From Roseivirga sp. BDSF3-8 (GTDB lineage Bacteria; Bacteroidota; Bacteroidia; Cytophagales; Cyclobacteriaceae): DNA of 64,000 bases. This document shows, piece by piece, positions 36,435 to 44,429 of this stretch (position 1 is its first letter; each line of letters opens with the position of its first letter). A program made the translations under genes and the position numbers. Under the pieces are notes generated by a model. That model had not been told where the DNA came from and did not search any database. It saw only the letters and a program-made list of their open reading frames with translations. The stretch covers positions 3,179,001 through 3,243,000 of the forward strand of contig NZ_JBGNFV010000001.1 in the NCBI RefSeq assembly GCF_041449215.1, written 5' to 3'.

Positions 36435-37310
36435 TTACCTAGTGAGAAAAGCGATGGTTTTTTCTATGACATCCGCAGCAGGTCCGGGAAGTTCGTTTTC
36501 CTCCCATGGGTGGCCTCCGCCGAACACATGATCGCCGCCTTCTACTAACGCCATCTCTGCCGTGGGTTTCCATTTTTTAAGCTGCTTTGCTGCCTCCACA
36601 TCTACCGAGGGGTCGGCTGTACCATGTACGATAAGCAGGGGAGCCTCCAGGTTAGGCAGCAGGTGGGGTATGCTGTAGCGGGGTTCATTTGCTTTGAAGT
36701 CTTCTACTAATTGATAGTAAAGGGGCATTTCCTGCCCGGTGCGGGCGTTTGGGATGTACTGCACGCCTTTCTTTTCCCACTCATCAAGAAAGTCGCTACC
36801 CCAGCGCTTAGCCAGGTCATGCACCGCCGCCCAGGTCACTACCTTTTTCACGCGCTTATCTTCCGCTGCTTTTAGCAGGACGAGCGAACCGCCCCGGCTG
36901 TGGCCTATCAGGTGCAGGCCTGATTTATCTGCTTCATTATCGGGTAGCCTGCTGCCGGTATCGGTAAGTGTATCGATAAGCTGGCCGAGATCATCAAGTT
37001 CCAGGCCGAAGTTGTTCTGCCCAAAAGCCTCCAGGTCGGCAAAATCGACGGGGCTGTCTGGTGTGGTGCCATTATGTGAGAGGTTCAGTTTTGCCACTAC
37101 CAGCCCGTGGGTAGCCATATGGTCGGCCATCATATTGAAGTATCCCCAGTCTTTAAAGCCTTTGAATCCGTGCACAAAGATGACGATGGGCTTTGGCTGG
37201 CCGGTAGGAACAAAGCGGAAGTCGTACAGAAATGCCCTGCCATGTTTGGTGCCGGTCAGGCTGAGGTTACCACTGCGGACGATCGAGGGTGATGTTGAAT
37301 AGTTGGACAA
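36435..37310 (-). CDS. Alpha/beta hydrolase
   Basis: The 291-residue protein has the hydrolase fold with oxyanion HGFKGFKDWG (near 47-56), nucleophile elbow GHSRGG (Ser near 137), acid in HGTADPSVD and catalytic His in GGDHVFGGGHPW. No signal peptide, so cytoplasmic. The substrate is not evident; dienelactone hydrolase-like esterases are the nearest type. Divergent from the polyprenyl synthase gene. Confidence 0.92.
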   Translation of the reverse strand: MSNYSTSPSIVRSGNLSLTGTKHGRAFLYDFRFVPTGQPKPIVIFVHGFKGFKDWGYFNMMADHMATHGLVVAKLNLSHNGTTPDSPVDFADLEAFGQNNFGLELDDLGQLIDTLTDTGSRLPDNEADKSGLHLIGHSRGGSLVLLKAAEDKRVKKVVTWAAVHDLAKRWGSDFLDEWEKKGVQYIPNARTGQEMPLYYQLVEDFKANEPRYSIPHLLPNLEAPLLIVHGTADPSVDVEAAKQLKKWKPTAEMALVEGGDHVFGGGHPWEENELPGPAADVIEKTIAFLTR

Positions 37311-37376
37311 AACGGGGTTTTTTACGGTTTAGCGGTTTTGGTTATGCTTATTTCGTCGTATAATTGCGAGCGATAA

Positions 37377-38351
37377 ATGACGCTTAAACTAAAAGACATT
37401 CAGGCCCCTATTTCTTCTGAAATGACCGACTTCGAAAAGAAGTTCAGGGAGTTTATGAAGAGCAAGGTCCTGTTGCTGGACAAAATAACGAGTTACATCG
37501 TAAAGCGCAAAGGAAAGCAGATGCGCCCGATGTTCGTATTTCTCTGTTCAGGAGTAGTGGGCGATATCACGGAGGCGTCATACCGCGGAGCCGCTCTTAT
37601 CGAACTGCTCCATACTGCGACCCTGGTTCACGATGATGTGGTGGATGATGCGGGCTATCGTCGCGGATTCTTTTCTGTTAATGCTCTCTGGAAAAATAAG
37701 ATCGCGGTACTTGTAGGGGATTACCTCCTCAGCCGCGGGCTGCTACTCTCTGTGGATCATGGCGACTTCAGCCTGCTGCGTATCGTGTCTAATGCCGTGC
37801 GTGAAATGAGCGAAGGCGAGCTGCTGCAAATGGAAAAGGCGCGCAAGCTGGACATTACTGAGGAGGTCTACTACGACATTATCCGCCAGAAGACTGCCTC
37901 TCTTATCTCTTCATGCTGTGCGGTGGGTGCAGCGAGTGCCGGTGCCGATGAAGAAACCGTGCAGCACCTGCGCGACTTTGGCGAGAAGATCGGCATGGCC
38001 TTTCAGATAAAGGACGACCTTTTCGACTACGGCAACAATGAGATAGGTAAGCCCCGTGGCATAGACATTCGTGAAAAAAAGATGACCCTGCCGCTCATCC
38101 ATGCCCTCAATAAAGCCGATAAGACTGACCGCAAGCATATACTTAAGCTGATAAAGAAAAAAAGTGACAGCAATGCGGTGGTACGCGAAGTGATAGACTT
38201 TGTTAAGCAACAGGGTGGACTTACGTATGCCGAAGGCATTATGGAACAGTACTACCGTGACGCGATGGCCATGCTCGAGCGATTCCCTGACAATATCTAC
38301 CGGAAGTCACTAGGTGACCTGGTTACCTTCACCATAGAGCGTACTAAGTAA
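37377..38351 (+). CDS. Long-chain polyprenyl diphosphate synthase
   Basis: Condenses isopentenyl units into a trans-polyprenyl chain, probably the side chain of menaquinone. The two Asp-rich motifs are DDVVD (86-90) and DDLFD (213-217). Residues four and five before the first motif are small (Thr82, Ala81), which in this family fits a long product. The 324-residue length is normal for an octaprenyl/heptaprenyl-type synthase. Chain length itself cannot be read. Confidence 0.93.
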   Translation: MTLKLKDIQAPISSEMTDFEKKFREFMKSKVLLLDKITSYIVKRKGKQMRPMFVFLCSGVVGDITEASYRGAALIELLHTATLVHDDVVDDAGYRRGFFSVNALWKNKIAVLVGDYLLSRGLLLSVDHGDFSLLRIVSNAVREMSEGELLQMEKARKLDITEEVYYDIIRQKTASLISSCCAVGAASAGADEETVQHLRDFGEKIGMAFQIKDDLFDYGNNEIGKPRGIDIREKKMTLPLIHALNKADKTDRKHILKLIKKKSDSNAVVREVIDFVKQQGGLTYAEGIMEQYYRDAMAMLERFPDNIYRKSLGDLVTFTIERTK

Positions 38352-38440
38352 TTTTAAATTATACTTTTCCTCTCGTTTTCTTACCTATTTCCTTATGGTA
38401 CTTGCCATTATGCTATTTTTATAGCCGGAATAAATAAGAT

Positions 38441-39034
38441 ATGATGATCGATTACATGCTGAGAATGAAGCACTGGCAGGTGTTTTTACTTATCACCGCC
38501 CCTGCGATATTCGTTTCGCTTCTGGTTCTGGTTAATAGCTACGCCTTCATATTATTTCCTGCTGCTTACCTCTTGTCCCAGCTTACGATAATGTTCTGGG
38601 TATATAGTGTGTTTTCCGGGCTAAACGACAAGCTTCCCTTGGGTAGCGAGATTGATCTCACGGCATTTCGCGCCATGTACCTCGTGCCCATGGTATGCCT
38701 GGGGATACTTTTTTTAGCGATGCTTTTCAGTGTTATATATTCTAATAGTGGTGGTGATTTTGCGCCTGGTTTTTCTCTGCCTAATGGCTTTGGGTATATC
38801 ATATTGGCTGTATGTGTGTTTAGTTTCGTTAGCTGGATCCAGGGCGTGAGGATAGCCGCCAAGACCATTAAGTCTATAGAACGGCAAAGTGGCCTGAGCT
38901 TTGGCGAGTATTCAGGGGAGTTTATTTTCATCATGATGTTTGGTATAGGCCTGTGGGTACTTCAGCCACGGATCAACCGTATTATGGAGGGGGACTATGA
39001 TCCTCAGCCGGAGCCTTTAAACAGATTGCTATAA
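38441..39034 (+). CDS. Integral membrane protein of unknown function
   Basis: The 197-residue protein has about five hydrophobic segments (residues roughly 13-33, 34-56, 74-96, 108-125 and 160-175) and a short polar tail (DPQPEPLNRLL). It starts MMIDYMLRMKHW. No motif was recognised. It follows the prenyl synthase by 90 bases. Confidence 0.75.
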   Translation: MMIDYMLRMKHWQVFLLITAPAIFVSLLVLVNSYAFILFPAAYLLSQLTIMFWVYSVFSGLNDKLPLGSEIDLTAFRAMYLVPMVCLGILFLAMLFSVIYSNSGGDFAPGFSLPNGFGYIILAVCVFSFVSWIQGVRIAAKTIKSIERQSGLSFGEYSGEFIFIMMFGIGLWVLQPRINRIMEGDYDPQPEPLNRLL

Positions 39035-39084
39035 GGTAATCTGGCAGGAGAGAAGTGGCTCACTACTACGGCAGTATACGAATG

Positions 39085-39457
39085 ATGAAGCGTGACTTAG
39101 TTATAATGGGGCTGTGGGCTTGCCTGGCCCTGGGACACTTGCGGACATGGGCAGGAAAAAAAGCCCTTCAATGCAAGGGAATGGAAGCGCCCTGGCGTGA
39201 CGGACTGGCTAATGACTGATGTCCGCTATAATATGCTGGATGATCTAATAACCGGAGCCGCCCTGAGAGGACTTACCCGGAGTGAAGTAATCGAAGAGCT
39301 CGGGCCGCCTGATAAGGTGGATTCCTCTGCATTCTATTATCTCGTAAAGGAGGTGTATGAGACAGACATTGACCCCACCCAAATCATATACCTTGAGATT
39401 AGATTCGAACCAAAAGAGGGGAGTGTCTATTCTACTGAAATGCGTGAGGGCCTATAG
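39085..39457 (+). pseudogene. Frameshifted BamE/SmpA-like lipoprotein
   Basis: From ATG 39085 one frame encodes a lipoprotein-type signal (MKRDLVIMGLWACLALG) but soon runs to a stop at 39217-39219. The +1 frame, open from 39107 to 39457, supplies TCGHGQEKKPFNAREWKR and then LTRSEVIEELGPPDKVDSS, the helix-and-loop hallmark of small BamE/SmpA-like lipoproteins. Skipping one base near 39136 joins them into an about 123-residue lipoprotein with Cys in LGTC. Either the gene is broken by one inserted base or the sequence has an error there. An internal GTG at 39197 could give only an unexported 86-residue fragment. Confidence 0.7.
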
Positions 39458-39615
39458 GTATAAACCTTACTCCTGACAAGTAGCTGCCTACCTGTGCTTG
39501 AAGGCCCCTCCTGATATGATATGGATGGGAAAGACTCATCTTTTGCCCCTTACGTCCGGCAGGCAGTCGGCACGCGATCCATCCTTGATCTGGGTTGAGC
39601 GCTGATAAGCCGCCC

Positions 39616-39637
39616 GGGGCATCTAAAAATATGCCCC
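39616..39637. other. Hairpin between convergent genes
   Basis: GGGGCAT (39616-39622) pairs with ATGCCCC (39631-39637) across an A-rich loop. It may act as a weak terminator for both sides; no T-run follows. Confidence 0.5.
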
Positions 39638-39675
39638 TCCGGGGATGGCCGGCCCTCAGTATTTTCTAGCGGGTT

Positions 39676-40386
39676 TTAGTTTCCTAATGGTATCGTATAG
39701 GATAGTAAGAGTCTCAGGCTTTCCGTTTTGCGAGTGAAAAGCGCCTCCTGGTCCCATATCTTCAGGTTGTTATTAATATTAGAGGTGAGGTTCTGTTGTA
39801 TAAACACATCCAGCCCAAAGCGCTTATAGCTGACATTGGCCCCATACTGATAGTCGGTATAAAATCGTTTTGGCAGGGTGCCTGCTTTGTTAAGCACATC
39901 TGCCACTTCTTGTGGCCTGTTCATAGGGTTTTCCAGAGCTTGGTACCGTGCATCGAAGGTTACGGTGGCAAATACGGGTATGATACCGGCAAATACACTT
40001 ATGCTAAAGTCAGATTCGCCAAAAGGGGCATAGTGCACCAAAACCGGGCATTCGAATGATCTAAGGCCCGCCAGCGTCCCGGTAGCGGCTGTTCGGCTAT
40101 TTGGGCCTAGTTGCTTATAGGCTGTTATGCCAGCAGAGGTTGAGCAATAAGTCAGTCCTCCTGATAATGAAATGTTTTTATAAAGAGGCATAGTGAAACG
40201 TACAAAGGGAGTAAATTCACCTTTCCCATAATAGTCCCGCCTATAGATTACTACCGAATCAATTTGGGCTACGGCCGGATAATATTCACGTTCGGAGAGT
40301 GGGACACCCATACCAAATTGCAGCTTCTGCCCAAGGCAGGTTTGTGTAATCAGAATGAATAAAACTATAGCCGATAAGTATTTCAT
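39676..40386 (-). CDS. Outer-membrane beta-barrel protein, tandem copy 2
   Basis: The 236-residue protein has a signal peptide (MKYLSAIVLFILITQTCLG) and alternating aromatic strands ending in SYTIPLGN, as for an 8- to 10-strand barrel. It is a paralogue of the protein at 40526-41236: the last about 75 residues (from VADVLNKAGTLPKR on) are almost identical, while the first two-thirds differ at most positions. It is last in a probable operon with the lipoprotein at 41241. No function recognised. Confidence 0.8.
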   Translation of the reverse strand: MKYLSAIVLFILITQTCLGQKLQFGMGVPLSEREYYPAVAQIDSVVIYRRDYYGKGEFTPFVRFTMPLYKNISLSGGLTYCSTSAGITAYKQLGPNSRTAATGTLAGLRSFECPVLVHYAPFGESDFSISVFAGIIPVFATVTFDARYQALENPMNRPQEVADVLNKAGTLPKRFYTDYQYGANVSYKRFGLDVFIQQNLTSNINNNLKIWDQEALFTRKTESLRLLLSYTIPLGN

Positions 40387-40525
40387 GATATTATCTAAGT
40401 TCTAATGCAAAGTAGATGCTGGCTATTTCGGTATAAAGTATCTATTGTAAAGTACACTGCTTATCTGATTTATTGCTATTAGTTTTTACCAGCATACCCG
40501 GGCTCTACTATTTTCCGGTGGGGTT

Positions 40526-41236
40526 TTAGTTACCTAAGGGTAGCGTATAAGATAGTAAGAGTCTCAGTGTCTCATTCTTGCGGGTAAAAAGCGCCTCCTG
40601 ATCCCATATCTTCAGGTTGTTATTGATATTGGAGGTGAGGTTCTGTTGTATAAACACATCCAGCCCAAAGCGCTTATAGCTGATATTTGCCCCATACTGA
40701 TAGTCGGTATAATATCGTTTTGGCAGGGTGCCTGCTTTGTTAAGCACATCTGCTACCTTCTGTGGAAAGTCTATAGAACTATTGTCGCCCTTGTAAACAG
40801 GATCGAAATTGATGTGTGAAAACACAGGTATCACACCCGCGAAAATCTTTAAGGTTAAATCAGATTCGGGAAAAAGGGAATAGTTAACCATTAAAGGGAC
40901 TTCAAGCGATTTAATGCCGATAGTGGTGGTTTTGATACCTGATCGGGTGGAAGAATCAATTATTTTATATGCTGATAAGCCTGCATGGTTAGCATAGTAG
41001 CTTACCCCACCTGAAAAGGTGAAATGTCCAATGGCAGGGGATATATACCGTAAGAAGGGTACCAATTGTTTGCCGCCATGATAGTTTCTCCTGAATACGA
41101 TAACTGAATCTATTTGCGCTGTAGCAGGATAATACTCATTTTCTGCCAAAACCATCCCTGAGCCTATCTGTAATTGCTGGCAATTGCCCGTTTGCCAGGT
41201 AAATAGGATAAACAGTATAGCTGATAAATATTTCAT
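40526..41236 (-). CDS. Outer-membrane beta-barrel protein, tandem copy 1
   Basis: Same length (236 residues) and plan as its neighbour at 39676. Signal peptide MKYLSAILFILFTWQTGN, mature start QQLQIGSG, end SYTLPLGN. The start codon is four bases behind the stop of the lipoprotein gene, so the two are co-transcribed. The C-terminal part is nearly identical in DNA to the neighbour's (offset 850), pointing to recent gene conversion or selection on that part. Confidence 0.82.
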   Translation of the reverse strand: MKYLSAILFILFTWQTGNCQQLQIGSGMVLAENEYYPATAQIDSVIVFRRNYHGGKQLVPFLRYISPAIGHFTFSGGVSYYANHAGLSAYKIIDSSTRSGIKTTTIGIKSLEVPLMVNYSLFPESDLTLKIFAGVIPVFSHINFDPVYKGDNSSIDFPQKVADVLNKAGTLPKRYYTDYQYGANISYKRFGLDVFIQQNLTSNINNNLKIWDQEALFTRKNETLRLLLSYTLPLGN

Positions 41237-41240
41237 AGGA

Positions 41241-42557
41241 TTATCTTAGTTCAAGTGCAAAGTCTAAGCTCCCTGTCTCATTTAACTTGTAGGCTGCTTG
41301 AGTAGCATCCTCACAAAAGTAAACAAGGGCATTCCCAAGGTTATAATCGTTATCTGATACAGTTACTTCTAACGTACTACTCAATGTGGTGCCATCATCA
41401 AGCTCTTTGTTTACAGTAGTCGTAAATTTGATCGGGTCACCATTATCTGCTTCGAACCATTGATATTCCAGTATTTCACCAAACTCTTCTTTATCCCAGA
41501 ACATCACTTCCAAATCGGGATAATGCCACTCGGTATAGCAGTCGCTAAGCAGAGGGCAGTCTTTCCATTCACTTCGGTCAACGAGGGGTATGTTTTTCCT
41601 AAAAGACTGTAAATGGGCCTGATTTGACCCGGTAAAAACAAAGAAGTAAACCTCAGGAGCCCCGTCCAAATAGTTTTCTGCTGCTTTAAACTCTTTCATA
41701 TTCACAAACTTCACGCGGCTGATGTGGTCGTAGAGGGGGCTGCCGTCGCGGTCGCAGTCGTCCTGGGTGTCGTTGGTGCCGGAACCGCCATCGAGGCCGC
41801 CGGGTACATAGCCACCTGTGCCGCCGCAGTTGAGGTCTGTAGTCATGTAGTAGTAGGCATCGTCTGTTACCAGTATGGGGTCGGTGGTGAGTATGCAGCC
41901 ATCATCCGGGGCTAATTGGCCCTGTGCTGCCTGGTGACGTAGCTTATCTACGTGGTGGCGGGGTACAGGCCTTACCCGCTCATTGTGGCTTATCACCAGT
42001 ATGGGCTCGGTGGGCAGTTTATCTACCTGAAAGTCTATATAGTGGCCCTGGCTGTCAAAGGCGGGCAGGGTGCTTACGCGGCGGGCATCTGTGCCATAGG
42101 GGAGGTAGACGACGACAGGGTGCTCACGCGCCGGGTCCCAGTCTTTTGTGACCCCTGGGGGCTTGCGTAAGGCTATCTGAAGGAGGGGTTCTGCCTCCAG
42201 GCTACGGGCGCGGCGCTGGCCTGCTTGGTCTTTACCAAACAGCGCCTGCCCAAAGGTAAGGCTACGCAGGGCCTCGCCTTCGCTGACCGGCTGCTGCTCC
42301 TGCAGGGCATACAGAAAGTTTGCGTCTCCGTCAAAGCGCTGATCAATCTTTTGCTTTACAAAATGCCTTAGCTCCTGGCTTGCCATAGCGGTTGCCAGTG
42401 CTTGTGCCAGGGCATAGCCTCTGTCTTGTGTGGTGTAAGTGGCGGCAGGGAGGGGGTTGGGGGTGGCTGGTTCTTGAAATTCTTCCTGACAGCCAAAGGC
42501 TATAATGACCCCCAGTACGGCCAGGGTGATCTTTTTAATAGGCTGGTTGAATAGCAT
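41241..42557 (-). CDS. Large lipoprotein of unknown function, 438 aa
   Basis: A lipoprotein signal ends in the lipobox AFGC (Cys23). The mature protein has a helical first part (ALAQALATAMASQELRHFVK), a middle with Gly/Asp-rich loops (GGTGGYVPGGLDGG, TQDDCDRDGS) that could bind calcium, and a beta-rich C-terminal domain. It resembles lipoproteins of gliding Bacteroidota in layout, but I cannot name the family. It is the first gene of the unit with the two barrel proteins, suggesting that the three act together at the outer membrane. Confidence 0.75.
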   Translation of the reverse strand: MLFNQPIKKITLAVLGVIIAFGCQEEFQEPATPNPLPAATYTTQDRGYALAQALATAMASQELRHFVKQKIDQRFDGDANFLYALQEQQPVSEGEALRSLTFGQALFGKDQAGQRRARSLEAEPLLQIALRKPPGVTKDWDPAREHPVVVYLPYGTDARRVSTLPAFDSQGHYIDFQVDKLPTEPILVISHNERVRPVPRHHVDKLRHQAAQGQLAPDDGCILTTDPILVTDDAYYYMTTDLNCGGTGGYVPGGLDGGSGTNDTQDDCDRDGSPLYDHISRVKFVNMKEFKAAENYLDGAPEVYFFVFTGSNQAHLQSFRKNIPLVDRSEWKDCPLLSDCYTEWHYPDLEVMFWDKEEFGEILEYQWFEADNGDPIKFTTTVNKELDDGTTLSSTLEVTVSDNDYNLGNALVYFCEDATQAAYKLNETGSLDFALELR

Positions 42558-43401
42558 TATATTATTTATATTTTTGGTATAACAATATCAGTATTTCACG
42601 GGGGAAATACAAGGTAATAGTGGTTTTACCCTTTTTTTGTATAATCTACGGCTAGGGGGAGGCAATGGTGCTTGTTTTTTTATGGATAGCCAGGTACTTA
42701 TAGTCTTTTAGGGAGGGGCTTACACAGTTTATTTCAGCCCTTTTAAAATAGTCTCATGGTACAAGAACAATGAATATGCTGTAGCTCAGCGGGGGCCTGT
42801 AGGGGTGAGATGAAGGGGCTGTGCCACGATTAGAAAAATGCAATAACCTTGTATGGTATATGCTGAGTAGGCCTGCTCCTTAGCGAGGGTGGACTCATGC
42901 TATATTCATAGCGAAGGAGTAGCGAAGCAGAACCGTTGGAGAAGCGAAGGAGAAGAGAGGTGGATAGGGTGAAAGGCAGGTGTAAAATAGCCTGGTGGCT
43001 GAATGCCTGATGTGGTAAAAGTACAAAAAATACTGAAATGTAAAAGTATCTGACTGGCGGGGGTAATGACTATTTATGAAATATGGATGGTGGGTTATGG
43101 AAGCATAGCCGTGAAGCTAAGCACCAATTCCCCGAAAGTCGGACCTCTCCTGCGGAGCATAGGAGGGCGCAAGAAGCCGCAGAGCTTTTTGGGGCTGGTC
43201 CGTGCAGAATGCTTCTTAAAGCAGCCAGGAACGGTAAATTCTAATTTCGGTCCCGCCGGAATGCCGGTCCAACCCTGTGGTTCAAAAAGTGCTGTAGCCT
43301 TTTTGAACCGTCCCCTCCCAGAGGGTGGGGAATTACTAATGTGCTATTTTTGAGCTGTTTAAGTTCTTAACTTGACGGCTATGGATATGGAAGGGGGTAA
43401 G
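42558..43401. other. Long spacer, no gene; simple GAAGCGAAGGAG repeats and family B element
   Basis: Around 42905-42965 GCGAAGGAGTAGCGAAGCAG and related GA-rich words repeat. From 43120 on lies a family B element. A weak open frame at 43066-43353 crosses the element and is not accepted. Confidence 0.6.
43130..43390. repeat. Dispersed hairpin element, copy 5 (family B)
   Basis: Includes CCGAAAGTCGGACC, GGTTCAAAAAGTGCTGTAGC pairing with CCTTTTTGAACCGTCCCCTC, then AGAGGGTGGGGAATTACTAA and GTGCTATTTTTGAGCTG. The longest copy in the window. Confidence 0.7.
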
Positions 43402-43923
43402 TCAGAATAAATCCTCTATAAAGTCGTCTTCTATTATATGATCATCAACTCTACCGTGTAAAGTAAGCGAATATCCCTTTTCCATAATATTCTGACCCTC
43501 TATCTGAAATAGAAAATTGAGATCATACAAGGAGGAGGCATTCATCTCATAGTGAGCGACCTTCTTAGTATGATATGATAGGTTCACTATAAAATGCCGA
43601 TTTTCGATAGGTGAAAATGTAACCAGTGTCTTTGCTTTTTTCCTGGTGCCCAATGCTTGCAGCGAAGTGTCTGTGCCTATGGTATCGTGTGAGTATTGGG
43701 TACACTTCCACATGGAAGAGGTATCTCCCAACTCTCTGGCAAACAAATCATTCCATATGTCATAGGAGCCTATCTCCGGAGCAACTGAATAGGCTGATTG
43801 GTTTATGATTTCTTGGTACTGCGGGGTACGTACTATATGTTCTATAGCTTGTTTGTAATAAGCATGATCCTGTCCGTCTTCGGCTGATAGTTAAAGGAGC
43901 AATATGGTGCTTAGCAAATACAT
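43402..43923 (-). pseudogene. Exported small protein broken by a stop in its signal peptide
   Basis: ATG at 43923 starts MYLLSTILLL, an obvious signal peptide, then TAA (43893-43891), and in the same frame LSAEDGQDHAYYKQAIEHIV and on to the end at 43402 (about 173 codons in all). Only the one stop interrupts the frame. A TTG at 43746 could restart but would lack the signal. The mature part has charged and aromatic residues and an acidic tail (DDHIIEDDFIEDLF); no family recognised. A recent nonsense mutation or a sequence error is likely. Confidence 0.7.
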
Positions 43924-43969
43924 AAGGCTGTTTACATTATGGCGCGGAACCTGCAACAGGTCTTACCCT

Positions 43970-44054
43970 TCCTCCGCAATCAACTTATCCATAAACCTGT
44001 TTAAGTCTTCTTTCCAACGCTCGAAGTACTCGCCGGTGCCTGGGCCGCTGAAGC
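43970..44054 (-). pseudogene. Duplicated 3' end of the TlpA-like gene
   Basis: These 85 bases match 44440-44524, the end of the gene at 44430-45698, with only two mismatches seen by eye. They encode the last about 28 residues of that protein (ending RFMDKLIAEE) in isolation. The edge at 44055-44067 is the palindrome ATTCACcGTGAAT. Confidence 0.85.
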
Positions 44055-44139
44055 ATTCACCGTGAATCAAAAAAGGCAGTGTAGTCTGATGTATAGTTCC
44101 ACTACCTATTAATATTTACGGAGATTAGGTGATCAATTA

Positions 44140-44316
44140 TTAATCACAAATGCATGCAGATAAGTGGCACCTTAAAAGGGTCCCCGAGTAACAGGGCTCC
44201 GCCTGTTGATTCATACAGAAAGTTACAGAATTTTCGCTTCCTCCTCTGAAATCAACGGCCCCCGTTTTAAAGCTTTTTACGCGTAGTTGGTTGAGTTTTA
44301 ATTTGGCTTTAGTCAT
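44140..44316 (-). CDS. Candidate ribosomal-peptide (lanthipeptide-like) precursor, 58 aa
   Basis: A 58-codon frame starts at ATG 44316 after an A-rich leader (ATTAAAAGAAA) and stops at TAA 44142-44140. The leader-like part has KLKLNQLRVKSFKT (residues 5-18), which resembles the leader pattern of Bacteroidota pinensin-type lanthipeptides, and ends in a Gly-Gly pair (25-26), a usual protease site. The last 32 residues are rich in Cys (34, 42, 50, 55, 57) and Ser/Thr (27, 30, 32, 44, 46, 53), as a lanthionine-forming core would be. No dehydratase, cyclase or transporter gene lies in the window, so the modifying enzymes would have to be elsewhere. It sits between tlpA-like gene and its duplicated tail. 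Confidence 0.5.
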   Translation of the reverse strand: MTKAKLKLNQLRVKSFKTGAVDFRGGSENSVTFCMNQQAEPCYSGTLLRCHLSACICD

Positions 44317-44429
44317 TTTCTTTTAATTTGGTTTATATTATTTACACGATACACTATCACTAAAAGTTGCCTGAATTGCTGTGATATGGTTGGAATATTT
44401 AAGCCTATTAGCGTGAATAATGCATCTGG

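Noticed and set aside
43066-43353. 95-codon open frame on the plus strand
   Set aside because: It runs through a family B repeat, which is non-coding in its other copies.
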